Below, in pieces: positions 34,648-47,417 of a stretch of 64,000 bases of DNA (within the stretch, counting starts at the first letter, position 1; each line of letters begins with the position of its first letter). Position numbers and translations under genes: made by a program. Source of the stretch: Xiphydria camelus (taxonomy: Eukaryota; Arthropoda; Insecta; Hymenoptera; Xiphydriidae); the NCBI GenBank assembly GCA_963678675.1, contig OY783195.1:26833385-26897384 (forward strand). Direction: 5' to 3'. Below the pieces are notes generated by a model. It was given only the letters and a program-made list of their open reading frames with translations. It searched no databases and was not told where the DNA came from.

Positions 34648-35030
34648 CACCGAGAGAAATAATCACTGGTGCCTAAAAAATGTTTTCCTCAATCCGAAAC
34701 AATATAATTACAGGATCAAGCCATGGTTTATTTAAATGTTTAAATTATTTATTGATTCTGAATTGTATAATTTTTCTCAATCAGTTAAAAATTAATTGAT
34801 TCTTAATTAATTGAAAATTATTTAACATTTTCTTCGTCCAAGAAAATATTTTATAAGTTCGAGTAATTGTCTTCTTCGCGCAGGAAGAATTTCTCGTCCC
34901 AACGAAGATATTTTTGAATCAAGAATATATTGTATTCTTCGACCAAGAACCTGTATTCTTAAAAATTGTTAAGATCATACCTTGGTTTGAGAAATATTTG
35001 CTTTCATGCCAGCTATTATTTCTCGCAGTG
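34648..35030. mobile_element. MITE family B, copy B3, nested in S
   Basis: It runs from CACCGAGAGAAATAATC to TATTTCTCGCAGTG with CA on both sides. The interrupted arm of S independently confirms the CA duplication. Confidence 0.9.
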
Positions 35031-35128
35031 CACCGCCTAAATTCTACCGCCACTGATATTTCATGAAGCAGAAATAGCACAGCACTCTGTTTTATAGAAA
35101 ATCAGCGGTGGTACGATTTGTGGTCTTA

Positions 35129-35366
35129 TACTGAAAAAAATAATTTTGTCAATTTGACCAAATCAAATTGAATCTTGGAGATAATGACCAAACTGTTTGG
35201 TGGAATATGGATCCTCCATTTGTTTGATTAGACTAACCACTTTTTGGTTAGAATAACTAAACATTGGGTTAAAATAACTAGATATTTGATTCAACTGACC
35301 AGTATTTTGGTTAAAATTACTAATGGTTTAGTCATTTTAACTTATTGATTTTGATCTTTCTCAGTG
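35129..35366. mobile_element. MITE family C, copy C5, nested in S
   Basis: The left end is decayed (TACTGAAAAAAATAAT) and the right end is CTTTCTCAGTG. It contains the family GGTTAGAATAACTAAAC repeats. It occupies the loop of palindrome S. Confidence 0.8.
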
Positions 35367-35490
35367 CAGGTAATCGTACCACAGTTGATTTTTTATAAAA
35401 CAGAGTGCTCTTCTATTATACCTCTGCTTCATAAAATATCAATGGTGGTACTATTTAGGCGGTGGTGCAATTTAACCAATCTCTGTATAG

Positions 35491-37057
35491 CAATCGATTC
35501 GAGATAATTTCAAGACGCGATACCAACCAACGAGAGTTACGTCAGCGGTGATTAAAATCGGAAGCTCCATTAAGCGCAATTAAATCTCGGATCTCGGGCC
35601 GGCGCCACCAAACATGGCCGCCCGTACGTAAATACCCGGCATATTTACATACAGGCCGGGGCCTCTCCTCTAGTTTGTCTTATAATATTAATAAGGGTAG
35701 TTTCCGCCGCGCGGCTCGGCGCGCGGATCGGGGCTCGGGAAGAGCTATGCTCGCTATGTCCGGCAAAGGGTAGCGGCGGCCGTTGGCCCCCGAGGGATGA
35801 AGTCTGGACCTCGTTAGGAATGAGAGAATGCTAATTTATTAGGGGTCGCGCGCGGAGTGTGTACCTACCGGGGAAACCGGCACTCGAGTTCTTGGGTGTA
35901 GTCGCTAACGCGCGATCTCCTCGCTCTCCCGTCTTCGGAGGTCCCGACGTGAGCGCGTGGTCGATAAGCGCGGCGACGCGTGAAAATTTCGCGGAGAAAA
36001 GCCGGGTCTCTCGTCAGAGACCCTTTGGGAACGGCGATGGAAATTCTGAGAGACGCGCGGAATTTTAGTTTCCGCGAACCGAATGACATCCTCTGGCGTT
36101 ATTTTTTGATTGCCCCGAGAGAGGTACGCGAGTATTTCATTCGCCACCCGGTGTGGATTGCGTTTTCGCAGCATCCCACGTAACGAGAGATCCACCTGCA
36201 ACGAGGTCGATACCTGGATAAATATTTGCGACTTAAAAAAGCACGATATTAGTCTCGAAATCTGAATCAGCCATAAAGATAAATGATAATAGATGAATAA
36301 AATAGCTCATGGTCAACTGGAAACATACCGTTGAAAAATTGTAGCGGTATGATTTTAGCTGATTGTCAACTACTATTCGCTGATTATCAGTCGCTTTGCC
36401 TGATTCAGATTGAGAGAGCGTGCTCTTCACGAAAGAAAATAAATCGTGGCGTTTACAAAGTTTGTGGTAAATTTTTGGACGAGGCTTATTTATTGTTTCG
36501 ATAACTACAATTTTTTTGTAGTGAAAATTATGGCAACGCTTGCATCTTCTACAAGTCTTACTACAATTTTTACTAAAATTGTAGCCATCGTAACAACAAA
36601 TTACTAGCCTGGTCCCGAAATTTACCAGAACATTTGTAATTGCTGTTATTAATTGTTTTTACCTCCAATGGAGGAATAAAAAAATCTAAAATATAAGGGA
36701 TAACAGAGCATCCACATTAAAATCTCTACAGCATCTATGGGGAAGCGAGAGAAAGCCAGAGACAGAGGGAAAGGCGAAAAGAGTATAAGCGGTCCTCAGC
36801 GCTGATCGCGAGGATATCGCGAGTTATACTTTTAATAAAGAGATATCCGAGAGGAGGAGGAGGAGGGGGGAAGCCTCGACTCCGCGAGGGTGCGAGGGTG
36901 TGGGTGTAGCAGCGAACGCCACACGTGTCTTGAGGGTGGTAATTACGCGGCATCTGCAGCCAGCCCCCCCACCTCCTCGACTTGCCCCGTAACCTTAGGG
37001 GTTTGGGGTGGCAAGGGATGGGTGGCCACAGTATTGATTTTGTCCAAGACAGCCGCC
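35491..37057. other. Non-coding around E3
   Basis: AAACATGGCCGCC at about 35609 is a YY1/Kozak-like motif with only a five-codon frame. No gene supported. Confidence 0.45.
36428..36662. mobile_element. MITE family E, copy E3
   Basis: ATCGTGGCGTTTACAAAGTT and CATTTGTAATTGCTGTTA are the diverged outer arms. The inner ACTACAATTTTTTTGTAGT and its neighbours follow family E. Confidence 0.6.
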
Positions 37058-37203
37058 GCCGCCGCCGCCGCCGCCGCCGTGGCCAACCAGACCCACCTCT
37101 GGTACCCACACGGCTACAACAGTACCCCCTACCCCTCGCCTTCACCCCCTTCCTTCCTTCCTTCCTTCCTGCCTGCCTTCCTTGCTCGGCGTACCGGATA
37201 AGA
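37058..37203 (+). CDS. Possible orphan exon (poly-Ala then ANQTHLWYPHGYN)
   Basis: A GCC run encodes about nine Ala, followed in the same frame by VANQTHLWYPHGYN and STPYPSPSPPS, with C/G at most third positions. It ends at TAA 37199-37201. AG dinucleotides after TTGATTTTGTCC (AAG at 37046-37048 region, ACAG a few bases later) could serve as acceptors; ACAG would fit the phase left open by gene A exon 917-1192. It has no recognised domain. It could be an alternative terminal exon of gene A or an exon of an unseen gene, or a chance reading of a CCG repeat. The following CCTTCC repeat weakens the case. Confidence 0.25.
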
Positions 37204-38164
37204 ACAGGCGTAGGTTGCGCCGTGTCTTCGCGTCTCGCGCCTTCGGTTTCGATCCGATTTCGATTTGCCGAGACTCCATTTTTACGTTCTCCACTTTGTC
37301 GCTTGACGATGGAAAAATGCGCGAGAAAATAAGCTCTGCAGTATTTCCTCGTATTATCTAAAATACGATATTTAAAAAAAATTTAAAAGAATTATCGTTT
37401 TCGATGCCGATACTCCCCGATATCTAGAAATCTGATTTCTACGACTTTCTTAATACTTTCTCGCGCGGAATTCGGCAGGATCTCTCCAGAGAAAAAAGTG
37501 CCCTCGAGTTCCACGGACGTTTGCCCCGTCTGAGTAATCGCCGGCGACATTCCGAGCGCCTCCCGCGATTTCCATCCCCTTCGAAAGAGATAATCCACCC
37601 TGCGACTCGCCCGCGTTATGCCCCCGGCTCGGTCCGCCGGAGTCGAGAGGACGACACAGTCGTAGCGCGTCGTCGGGGTTAGGAGGTGTCGGCTACTACC
37701 CCCCGAAGTAACGATAGTTCGGAAACTTGGGCGATGGCAGAGACGGGGCAGCGTGAGACTCGCGGCATCTGTTCGCTAGTTAAAATGCATGTAGTCCCTG
37801 GAGTCCCGTATTCAAATACAGGATCAGTCCTTCGACCTTCCACCCCGATCCCGATCTCCCCCCGTTTCTCTTCTCTCGTACTCCTCCCTCTGGTTACGCG
37901 CGGTCTATGGCTAACTCCCTTTCGATCACGTTGTCTCTCTCTTTCTCCCTCTTTTGCTCTCGAGATCCTCGCGACTGGGTTTCCAAAAAAGTTTCCCGTT
38001 TTTCGACGCGAAGGATCGCGTCACCTTTCTCCCACCCCGAAGAACCCCTGTGAATTTTCCCCGTTCAGTCCACCTGCGCGCGTTGGTGTGCGACGGTCAA
38101 AACGCACGGGGGGAGAACACCATGGAGCCTCGTACAGGCTTGGATGTGGCTACTCGTACGCAAA

Positions 38165-38690
38165 TTCTTCCCGGGGGGCTTGTGTATGGGGTAGATTGGG
38201 AAAGTAGACGTCGCTGGTGAGAGAAATGGGAATTTGATATGCGTGAAAACTCTAATTACAGGTTTTTGTACTTTGGATTGACGAAATTTAATATCCGAAC
38301 TGTAGGATTCTACTTTAATCGTGATTATTTTTTTGACAAAAATTTCGTTAAAAGGTGGTTTCGTTCGGAATTAGAAAAAGAAAATTGCAATATTTTGGGA
38401 AATTATGGTACAAAATGAAGAAATCCCGAGGGGCTTGTACATGGGGTAGAATGGAAAAGTAGACCTCGTTGGTGAGAGAAATGGAATTTTGACATATGTG
38501 GACATTTTAATGATAGGTACTTGTACCTTAGAACGACGAAATTTAATGTCCGAATTAGAATTCTATTGCGATTATTTAATGGTGATACTTTAATTGTGAT
38601 TATTTTTTGACACGAATTTCGTTAAAAGGTGATTTCGTTCGAAATCAAAAAAAGACGCTGCAATCTTTTGGAGAATTATGACGCGAAACA
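38165..38690. repeat. Two-copy tandem duplication, period about 255 bp
   Basis: GGGGCTTGTGTATGGGGTAG near 38176 recurs as GGGGCTTGTACATGGGGTAG near 38430. The following ACGAAATTTAATNTCCGAA and AATTTCGTTAAAAGGTG blocks are shared too. The second unit has an extra internal duplication. Confidence 0.85.
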
Positions 38691-39308
38691 GAGAAAACGA
38701 GTAAAACCACCCCAAAATGAAGTGTCGCATGGTGAGGAGAGATCTTCCGATTTTTTTCAGTAGCGAAAATCTCCCCACGGTCGTCGACCAATCGCGCCCC
38801 GCCTTTAGAGAGCTCGAAAGTATCCGGCAGCCACTGCGCGGTAAGTCGCGGGAGAAAACGAGAGAGAGAGAGTCGTAATACCGTGGAGTTTTTATTACCG
38901 CCCGGCCCACGCCCTCCCCTCTTCCGTCCATTCGATATTGTATTCATAGTCGGTGCTAAGAGACAGAGATATCGCGGTGATTCATGGCCGCGGAGCCGGG
39001 CGGAATTCGTATTACGAGAAAAATATGATCGCCGTTTCTGCGCGACGCCCCGGGACCGAAAAACCGATTTGTGTGGCGAGAGCGCGCCGAGCGGCAACCG
39101 GACGCTTCGAGAAGCTAGACGCGGGTTTCGATAAGGATGATCGATTTTCCGAAGCCGCTCGGGAAAAAAGAAACTAGCCATTTTTACTGTTTCATCCAGT
39201 GACGCTGAGATTCGAAATCATTTTCAAGAATTTGTACAGAGGTGCCATTTCTACAATATTTACTGTTTATACGGAGATAAAAGAACTGCAAAAATTACAG
39301 TTTGACTA
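38691..39308. other. Non-coding GC-rich stretch
   Basis: No supported feature. Confidence 0.45.
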
Positions 39309-39783
39309 TACTGAGAAAAATAACTTGGTTGAACAGATGTGACAAAACACATCTGGTTAAACGAATTTAGTTATTCTAATCAAAATATTATAGGTACAGA
39401 GTGAAAGAATTAGTTGGATCTACTAATAATTAAACCTTTGTTCATATTAATTCAATATGTCTTCTTTGCAATCACATACCATTTCATATGATTGGAAGGA
39501 AGAGATATCAAACTGATGGATTAAAAGATTTCATTAATATAAATAAATAATTACTTTCGACTCTGCAAGTAATTTTCAGTAGATTCAACCAATTCTTTTT
39601 CTCTGTGTAGTAAATTGAACCAAATATTTAGCTATTTTAACTAAATGTTTAGTTATTCTAATCACAAGAAGTAATTAGTTTAACCAAACACACAGATAGA
39701 GGATCCATATTTCACTAAACGGTTCGGTCACGGTCTCCGGGGTTTCGATTAGATTGACCAGGTTATTTTTCTTATTCTTAGTG
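39309..39783. mobile_element. MITE family C, copy C6, host of D6
   Basis: It runs from TACTGAGAAAAATAAC to TTCTTAGTG with TA on both sides. D6 interrupts it at 39397-39607. Confidence 0.85.
39397..39607. mobile_element. MITE family D, copy D6, nested in C6
   Basis: It runs from CAGAGTGAAAGAATTAG to TTCTTTTTCTCTGTG with TA on both sides. The arms TTGGATCTACTAATAAT and ATTTTCAGTAGATTCAA pair. Confidence 0.85.
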
Positions 39784-41308
39784 TAGCATAAACTAGGAAT
39801 TAACCGATATAAATTCCTATGCAAACCGATATTATATCTGGTCAAACTGGTATCTGTACAGTTGTAAACAGAAAAAAGAAATGCGTCCTTCGCACAAATT
39901 CTTAAAAACGAGCTCGAATCTCAGCACCATTGAATAAAACAGTAAAAATTGCTGATCTCTTTTTCCGTGCGAAAACTCTCATTTGCACTTTTCGATTATT
40001 TCTTAGCCTCGTCTGTGCAGAGATGGTAAAGATTCGGACATACACATATTATATCCATTACGCAGTCGAATTCAATTATTTTTTCGTTATATTTATCACA
40101 CTTCGACCGAGTGACCGTATCGGAGGCTAATCGACTTTTCGACTGCGGTTCAAAATTTAACAGAGCAAAGGGGATCTCGCGATCTAGACAAAAGACCGGG
40201 CCGCGGGGAGGTGGAACTCTCGGAGTCCCTCGCATGTATCCAGCTTAGCGAGACCGCAGTTTAAGGAGCTTTGGCTTTCGTTTAATCCCACGGGAGAGTA
40301 AAAACGAGAGACGGTCCTTCGTACAGACCTCCCCACCCCCTCGTCCTGGAAGCAAAGTCACTGTCGTCGTTGTCGTATATAGAGTTCGGGCCGTGATTCC
40401 CGGAAATCCCCCGGGCGTGAAGCTCGAAGGGCTCCGCTCGGGAGAGCAACCCCGGCAGACCGTAGTGTCTTAATCATTTCGCTCGCCCACTTATTTCGAC
40501 GCGAACATCTCGCGCTCTCGCTCGGCGAGGAGGTCGCGCGCACGGGGTAGATCGTATCGAAAATGGGAGTCTCGTTAATCCAGATCCTCTCTTCACCCTC
40601 CCGCCCACGTCATCCCTTTTTCGGATCGTCCTTTGCGTCTTGTCGTTTGATGCCGCAACTCGTGATTTCCTCTTTCAAAACTGTATGCAAAATCAAACCG
40701 CTTGTCAAAAAAAGACAGCAGAAAATAGAAGGATGGAGGTTTCAACCCCTACCGATCGACGAAACCGAATTAAAAAGCCACGGAAGGACGAACCGCGGTG
40801 ACTCGGTGGCTCAACGATATTCCGCGGCGCTTCGCGTCGTGTTTTCTCCTCAATTACGTCAATCCACTCACGCGACCCCCGTAACGGAGCGACTATACTC
40901 GAACCTCGAAGCCCCCGCACGGGTCCTTAATCGGTCAAGTGATCGAAGAGCCCCTGCAACCGTCCCGGCCGGTCAAGAGAACAGGAGAAATGGCTAATTC
41001 CGGATATTTATGTAGAGGGTGAAGTAGGGGTTGTTACGGGCTCGAGATCGCCGCTATAACCCCGCGGAGAGAAAGAGAAAGCCGGGAAGGGGTGGGAGAG
41101 GGAGAGGGAAAGAGAGAAGGAGAGGGAGAGGTCGGAGCCAGAAGCGACCAACTGACCAGAAAATTAACCCTCGAGTCGATTCGACTTCGAAGCTAGGGTT
41201 GCGTGCGTTGGCAGATACATCTTCGATTCGAGGGTCTCCTTTGTCGCGTTGATTTATCGGAATATCGATCGGATTGATTTCAAACGCGTCACGGAAGAAC
41301 TGATTCCC
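39784..41308. other. Non-coding
   Basis: A purine-rich GGGAGA tract lies at 41.07-41.14 kb; otherwise nothing is recognised. Confidence 0.45.
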
Positions 41309-41567
41309 CGCTGAGAAAAATAACTTGGTTAAAATAACTGAACGCGTCTGGTTAAACAAGTTTAATTATTCTAACCAAAATATTAGTAAGTTGAACCAAA
41401 CGTTTAGTTATTCTGGTTACATGTTTAGTTGCTCCAACTGCATGTCTAGTTATTCTAACCAGAAAATGGTCAGTTTAACCAGCAGATAGAGGACCCATAT
41501 TTCAACAAACGATTTGATTGTGGTCTCTAGGATTTTGATTAAATTGACCAAGTTATTTTTCTCGGTG
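41309..41567. mobile_element. MITE family C, copy C7
   Basis: It runs from CGCTGAGAAAAATAAC to TTATTTTTCTCGGTG, with the typical interior of TAGTTATTCTAACCAAA-like units. The flanks CC/CG are not a clean duplication. Confidence 0.8.
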
Positions 41568-41569
41568 CG

Positions 41570-41791
41570 GTAAATTTTACTGTATTTACAACAAAAGAGA
41601 AACACATAAGAGTTTTCACATATTCCTACTGTGCTGGAGAACAATGTTTCCTTAGAAACTTGTAAATCGTAATGTCAACTATCACGATTTAACGATTTCC
41701 AAAGGAAAGTTACTCTACCGCACAGTACAAAAAATCCGAAAGCCCCCATGTGTTCCTCTTTTGTTGTAAATACAGTAACATTTAGTGGTAT
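41570..41791. mobile_element. Inverted-repeat element T
   Basis: TTACTGTATTTACAACAAAA on the left pairs with TTTTGTTGTAAATACAGTAA on the right, with further pairing inward (AACACAT / ATGTGTT). It abuts C7. Confidence 0.8.
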
Positions 41792-42552
41792 CAGTCTTTC
41801 CGCGGTCGTTCGATATTTTTCGCTAATCACTTTCAACGCGTCCGAATTATTTCTAATCGAAGATGTTTCATTATCGTTATTTATTATAAAAGTTGCGACA
41901 TTATTATCGCTCTTTGCGAATTCTTCAGGACATTTAACCGATCGAGTCATCTTCTTCCTTCCCGCGTGACGGAAACCTGGACTCAAAAAAAAATATCCCG
42001 CGCCCCCCGAGAGTCGCACTTCCCGGTTCCGCTCGCGCTGCCGGAAACTGGCGCGGAGCGTCGCACGTACATACGTAGGTATATACACGCGGCCTGCGAA
42101 ACGCGCGAGACGCGAGCGGCCTTACTTTATTAATCAAACTCGGCCGCCGAAGCGTAACTCCGCCCACCCCCGCCGTGCCGTCGCAACGGCAACGGCACCA
42201 CCGCCAGGCACCGGCAGCATCCCCCAATAAAAGTCAACAAAAGACTAACGATTCATCCGGCTAATGGAAAAGTCCGAAAACAGAAGCGAACAAGCCCGAC
42301 GCGCTCGCGCGCGCGCGCGCACTGCCTGCTACCGCTCATAATTAAGCAGACTTTTAGCAGATTAGATCCTCGATTCCTACCCGCGCTCTCCGGTCCATCT
42401 CTCCCTCGCGACGTACAAACGCGATTACGGAGTCCTTCCTTTTAATCCTTCCTGGCTTAGACTCCTGGGTGTAACGCGATACTTTGGTCCATTATCGTCT
42501 TTTGCGCGGAACCTCCTCGCGCCTTTCTTTTTGTCGGGTTCTCTTGATCGGG
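41792..42552. other. Non-coding
   Basis: A CG dinucleotide run lies at 42.30-42.32 kb. No gene supported. Confidence 0.45.
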
Positions 42553-42997
42553 CAGGGTGGCTGCAGACCTGGAAAATCGGGAAATTTCGGGGAATTTGAT
42601 TCGTCGGGGAAAAGTCGGGAAAATGTCTGGAAATTATAAGTAAAGTAGAGTCAATTACTCGAAATTTCACCGTCGATACATTTCGCACTGAAGTTTGCGC
42701 TGTTAAGTACTTCAGATATCCCCAGTAGTAGCGCACGTGTGTCTCGTCGACTAAGATTAAGATCTCTACTATGTATTATAAACTTATAATACTTTTTAAC
42801 GTATAAACGTTTTTGCAACCTCGTGTTCTTGTTTTATAATTATCTATAGCTTTGTGGATTTGATTATACAACTTTTAATATGATTAGAAAAATCAAGGAG
42901 TACTTACAAAATTTAATCTGAAATAGTCAGGGAAAAATTAGGGAAAAATCAGGGAATAATCAGGGAATTCTGTAATCAAGTTTTAGCAGCTACCCTG
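42553..42997. mobile_element. Non-autonomous transposon W (CAGGGT...ACCCTG)
   Basis: CAGGGTGGCTGC and GCAGCTACCCTG are the terminal inverted repeats. TCGGG flanks both sides (42548-42552, 42998-43002), a likely 5-bp target duplication. Subterminal tracts of GGGAAA/TCAGGGAAA occur at both ends. The superfamily is not assigned. Confidence 0.75.
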
Positions 42998-43002
42998 TCG
43001 GG

Positions 43003-46000
43003 GGTCCGAGGAGAGCGAGAAATGGTTAAAAATGAAAAGAAATTGACGTATTCATATATTCGAACTTTGCAACCTCAGTGGAAAAATTAGGGATAATGTC
43101 CTGTGATGATTAGATCGTAAGGGTGGATCGAGGACGAATGGAATTTCGAATGTGAAAAATCCGCGCTTCGTTTCTATATTATGCTACATATATTTGATTT
43201 AAAACTATCGAAATTTGTATCCCTCTTACGGTCATCTCGATACTCGTCATCAGTCAACCGCGACAAGGGAAGCTCGCGCCGTTCGAAAAGTCGCACAATC
43301 CGGGCCCGAGAACGCTTAATTCGTTCGTTCTCGCGGGGGAGGAAAAATCCCCGCGCCCCCTCTTAATCTCTCTCAACGGGTTCCTCCGCCTCGGCCCTGT
43401 AAGCCCCTTGTCGGCATATTGCGACGATTCGCGGCTATAAAAACGCGGCGAGGGGCTCCTGCGAGGGAAGGAGCGAAGCGAAGGGGTTGGTCGGGACTGA
43501 GTGACAAATGGTTCGGAATAATACCACCCAGCCGAACGCCCGACACCCGGTATTCCGGGCTTTGGCCGACGCGGCTGCTAAGGGTGGACGGAAGGAGAGC
43601 ACGTAGGAGAACCTGCTGCAGGGGGATGGCGACGACAATATCGTTAAACGGTGTCTTTGTCTTATCGCGCGCCTTTCATTTCCAGAGGGAAACGGCGGGG
43701 GCATTCGTGGGGTTTCTTGTATCGCGTAGGGGGGAACGGTCGAAGGGGTGAACGGTTTCTCGGGACGACACGCTGGTGCACTTCCGGATAGGAGTGTTCG
43801 ATCGGTCGACGGATCGAAAGCTTGAACAAATAATTGGGACGATTTCAATAATTGTCGGTTCCGAAAATTGGACGACGAAGTAGTGAATTTTCGGTGCTCT
43901 CCGCACATTTTCGAGACTCTCAAACACACTCAAATTGCACGATTAAATCGCCATTCGAGGAGGAGCCCACGTCCTGGATGACTGGCACTATTTTTTTCAT
44001 TAGCCTTTCGAATCACCGAAGCGGAGGTAGAGGCGCGAGGGGGAAGGGGGATCCAGATCCAGAATCAGATCCCACGGCAACCGGGGCGTTGCGGGAGGTC
44101 GGAGGCGAGCCACGCGGAGGCGGGAGAGGACACACAAAGCTACTTTAAATAAAGGAGAGCTCCATCCATTGAGCCCATTGTCAACCTCTGACGTTGACTG
44201 AGCGAACGGCAGTTCGGCCGAATCCATCATCTCCATAGAGAACCTTAATTATTTTTCGATGAAAGAAACTCCTGGGGTCGAATTGGTTTTCTTCTCTCTC
44301 TTTTTTTCTTCTCGTCCTCGTCGTTCTTCTAAACACGATAAGAGCTTTTGGCGTGGGACGTACGAGGCCCGCCGTTATTCGGCGAACGTGGGTAGCGTAG
44401 ACAGGGGCTGCTCAGACGTATTCGGGGTAATTTCGACGACGTCTAGCGTCTTAGATTTAGCCTGCACGTCGGATTTGTTTCCGAAAGGAATGTTTCCGAA
44501 ATAATGAAAATTTTGCTGAGCACTTCGCGAAGACCGGAAAGTGATTAGCGTACTGCTATTCGTTTCACCGCCCAAGATGAATTTCCCAATTTCTAATAAA
44601 TGTCCTGAAATGTCTCTTTATTAACTTACCTTAGACTGTTCACACGAATATCTTTATTATTCCTTATATATTATTGAGATAAATATTTCTATTAATCGCG
44701 GAAGCACACATCAAAATGTTATACTTCTATTAATTAATAGGACTACATTCATAAGTAGATAGGGATTGGGACACTTATCTTAGCTATATTTCGGTCACTT
44801 ACTTCGTGTATAAACTTCAAAAGAAAATATATCCAGGCGTACGTCGCTTCTCCGATATTCGATCGCCGTCGAAGACCGTCGTGGACGTCGTCGACGTGTA
44901 AGAAAGCGTATCGCGCGTCGCACGTACGCCGCAGCGTGTACGCGCGACGTGACTGCGGCGATGGTAGTGGTAATAGTAGGTACGAGACAGCCCGACAAAG
45001 CCGAGATGAAAGAGGCGCTCATCCCCTTCCGGTGGCATTCAAATGTGGCCTTTCTAACCATGCAACCCCGCATCTCCCGCATCCTTCCCCGCCGCCGCCC
45101 CGTCCCCCTTTTTCGTCCATCCGCGTGCGCCGCACCCCGCGTCGCCGACTCACCCCCTAACTCCGCTTCTCCGCCGCTGCCGCCGTTCCCGCGCCAAACA
45201 AATGACGCTTGAAACAAACGAAAGACGCGGCGACGTTTGTCTTTTGTCCGCGCGCGGGGCGTGCCGGCATGCACGGAATTCTCCTCCCCTCTGGCGTCGC
45301 GGGGGTGGAGGAAAAAAATGTAGCTACCGGATTTTTGTCTCGGTTAGCCGAACCTTTTTGTTTAATGGCTCGCGACGACGGAGGAGAGCGTCGAGGTTTC
45401 GACGAGGGAATTTTCGACGGCGGGAAAGACGTCGCCTCCGAGCGGAAGGACTTGGAATTCTCCGCAGGAGCGGCGTGGGGGAATTCGGAATGACTTCGAG
45501 GACGCTTTGCGCGGTGTCTCGAACTTCCGGTTCTTCTTGTGGGGTGTGAATGGTTTCGGGGGTTTTTCAATTTGTTTTTCGGAGAATTGCATGGCGAATG
45601 TGTAACGATTAACTCGATTTTATTATTAATAACAGAAAATTTCGTCGTATCAATTTTCTTTTTCTTGCAGCAGAAGTAGAAAATGGATCGAATTTTTCGA
45701 CGGAATTAATATTTCTCAATGGCGGTATAACTGTAACATCCCTCCCGAACTTTGCTCTCTTTCTCTTCTTTTTCGACGAGTATACCCAAACGTCAGTACG
45801 CGTTACGAGTCTTTGTCTTCCATCCCCTCCGTTGGCCCGCGGTGCAAAGGGGTTTGCCACCCGCCGCACTCGAGGATAAAGCTTTATTTAGCAGATGATA
45901 TTTACGACTTCCAATCCCGCGCAACCCTCGACTTTTATATTGTCTTTGGCAAAGTTGCGCCGTGTATCCGCCGCCGCGCAGCGTCTTCCTCTCTTTGACT

Positions 46001-47417
46001 CCGTCTCTCCCGTCACTTTATCAAATGGAATCCACCCCGTTCCGCGTTCGATTTTGCGTAGATGCTCCTACGGTAATCCAGGTTTCGTTGAATCGCGAGC
46101 ATGTACGATCGAACGTGAATTTTGTGTGATCGGCAGTAGAAACATCTCGTCAATAGTCAGACGTGGTTGGAAAAGCGAGTGTTGATCGTGTCGTTCTATG
46201 AACTTGAGCGAATTCACTTTCTTTGTGTATATTAACAGAGTTTTACTCATATGGAATCTTTAACAAACTATTATTAACAGCGGAAATCATGCATATCTAC
46301 ACTCGACAGTATAAATAGTTGTTTCTAGTCAGCCAATCATAAAGCAATCAAGCGCTTCTTACGTCGCTCTATAAAATCATTCAATAATTTACCCTTTTTA
46401 CGTATATTAACATAATTTCCTTAATTTAAATTTAGACATACTTAATATTTTTTTAGAGTTTTCAAACACGTTCGACCATTCATATTCCACAGAATCAACA
46501 GTAAAAATTATACTACCCACGATCAGTCATGTTTATTCGTGGACCACCCGCATAATTCCTTTCCGAATTTTATTCTCTCTCCATCCATAACTGGCGCCAA
46601 ATCGCGTACCCCCCACCTCACCTCCCTTAAGCACACACTGTCAGAATTTTACTCGCGGCCAACTACAACCGTAGCTATCGGACTTTTATGCGTCTACCTA
46701 ATCATATGGGAGTACACTTACGTCCGATCGTGAACTCTCTCGATGATCGACAGTGGAAACTGTCACCCGTATGTACCTATATACAGTCGGCTCGCGGGAA
46801 AAGAGGGTTAGCGAGGCGAAGGGTAAAATGTGCGGCGGGGAGGCGCGCGCGATTCACGGCTTTATTTTATGGTTCCTCCTAGTTTTCGACCGTCGTTAAC
46901 CGCGCGGGGGAAATCGGTCGTATCGGGGCGTATAACGATTTATCGAGAGTCGAATTTGTCAATTGAGCGTCTTACGATCGGACCCCAAAGCTCCCCAGTC
47001 GCTCATCCCCCTTTTACTCGGCGACTGGGGCGACGGGGTTGTAAACAGCGGGAGCAAACATAATATGACGACCGCCTCCGGGCTGAGAGCGATATCCCTC
47101 TTCTCTCTTACGGCATGTAGTTATACGGCACGTATAGCTACGAGCTCGCGTGTACCTACTTCGGCTCTCCGTCTCTCGATCTCTCCTTCCGTTGTTCTCT
47201 TCGCGCGTGTATACATCGTTCTTCATCCCCTCCGTATTTAATACGTCGCTTTGACTCCTCCGCGGAGCCGCGCGAGTAGCGGTGCGCGAAAGAATCGACA
47301 TTCAACCGCGTCGTTCTGACGTCTCCGTGGCGTTTAAAGGGAAGAAACTGATCGCGAGAGATATTTCGTCTCCCTGCCTCGGATCGCGGGAACGCGAGGA
47401 AGAAGAAAGGAGAGGTA
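43003..47417. other. Non-coding, mixed composition
   Basis: GC islands at 43.4-44.5, 44.8-45.6 and 46.7-47.4 kb alternate with AT-rich DNA. No repeat or gene recognised. Confidence 0.45.

Larger units (their letters stand above)
34625..35490. mobile_element. Palindromic MITE S carrying two nested MITEs
   Basis: The outer arms read TTGGACCACCGCCTAAAT (interrupted by B3) and ATTTAGGCGGTGGTGCAA. The inner arms ACTCTGTTTTATAGAAAAT / ATTTTTTATAAAACAGAGT also pair. B3 sits in the left arm and C5 in the loop; removing both gives a continuous hairpin of about 240 bp. Confidence 0.8.
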
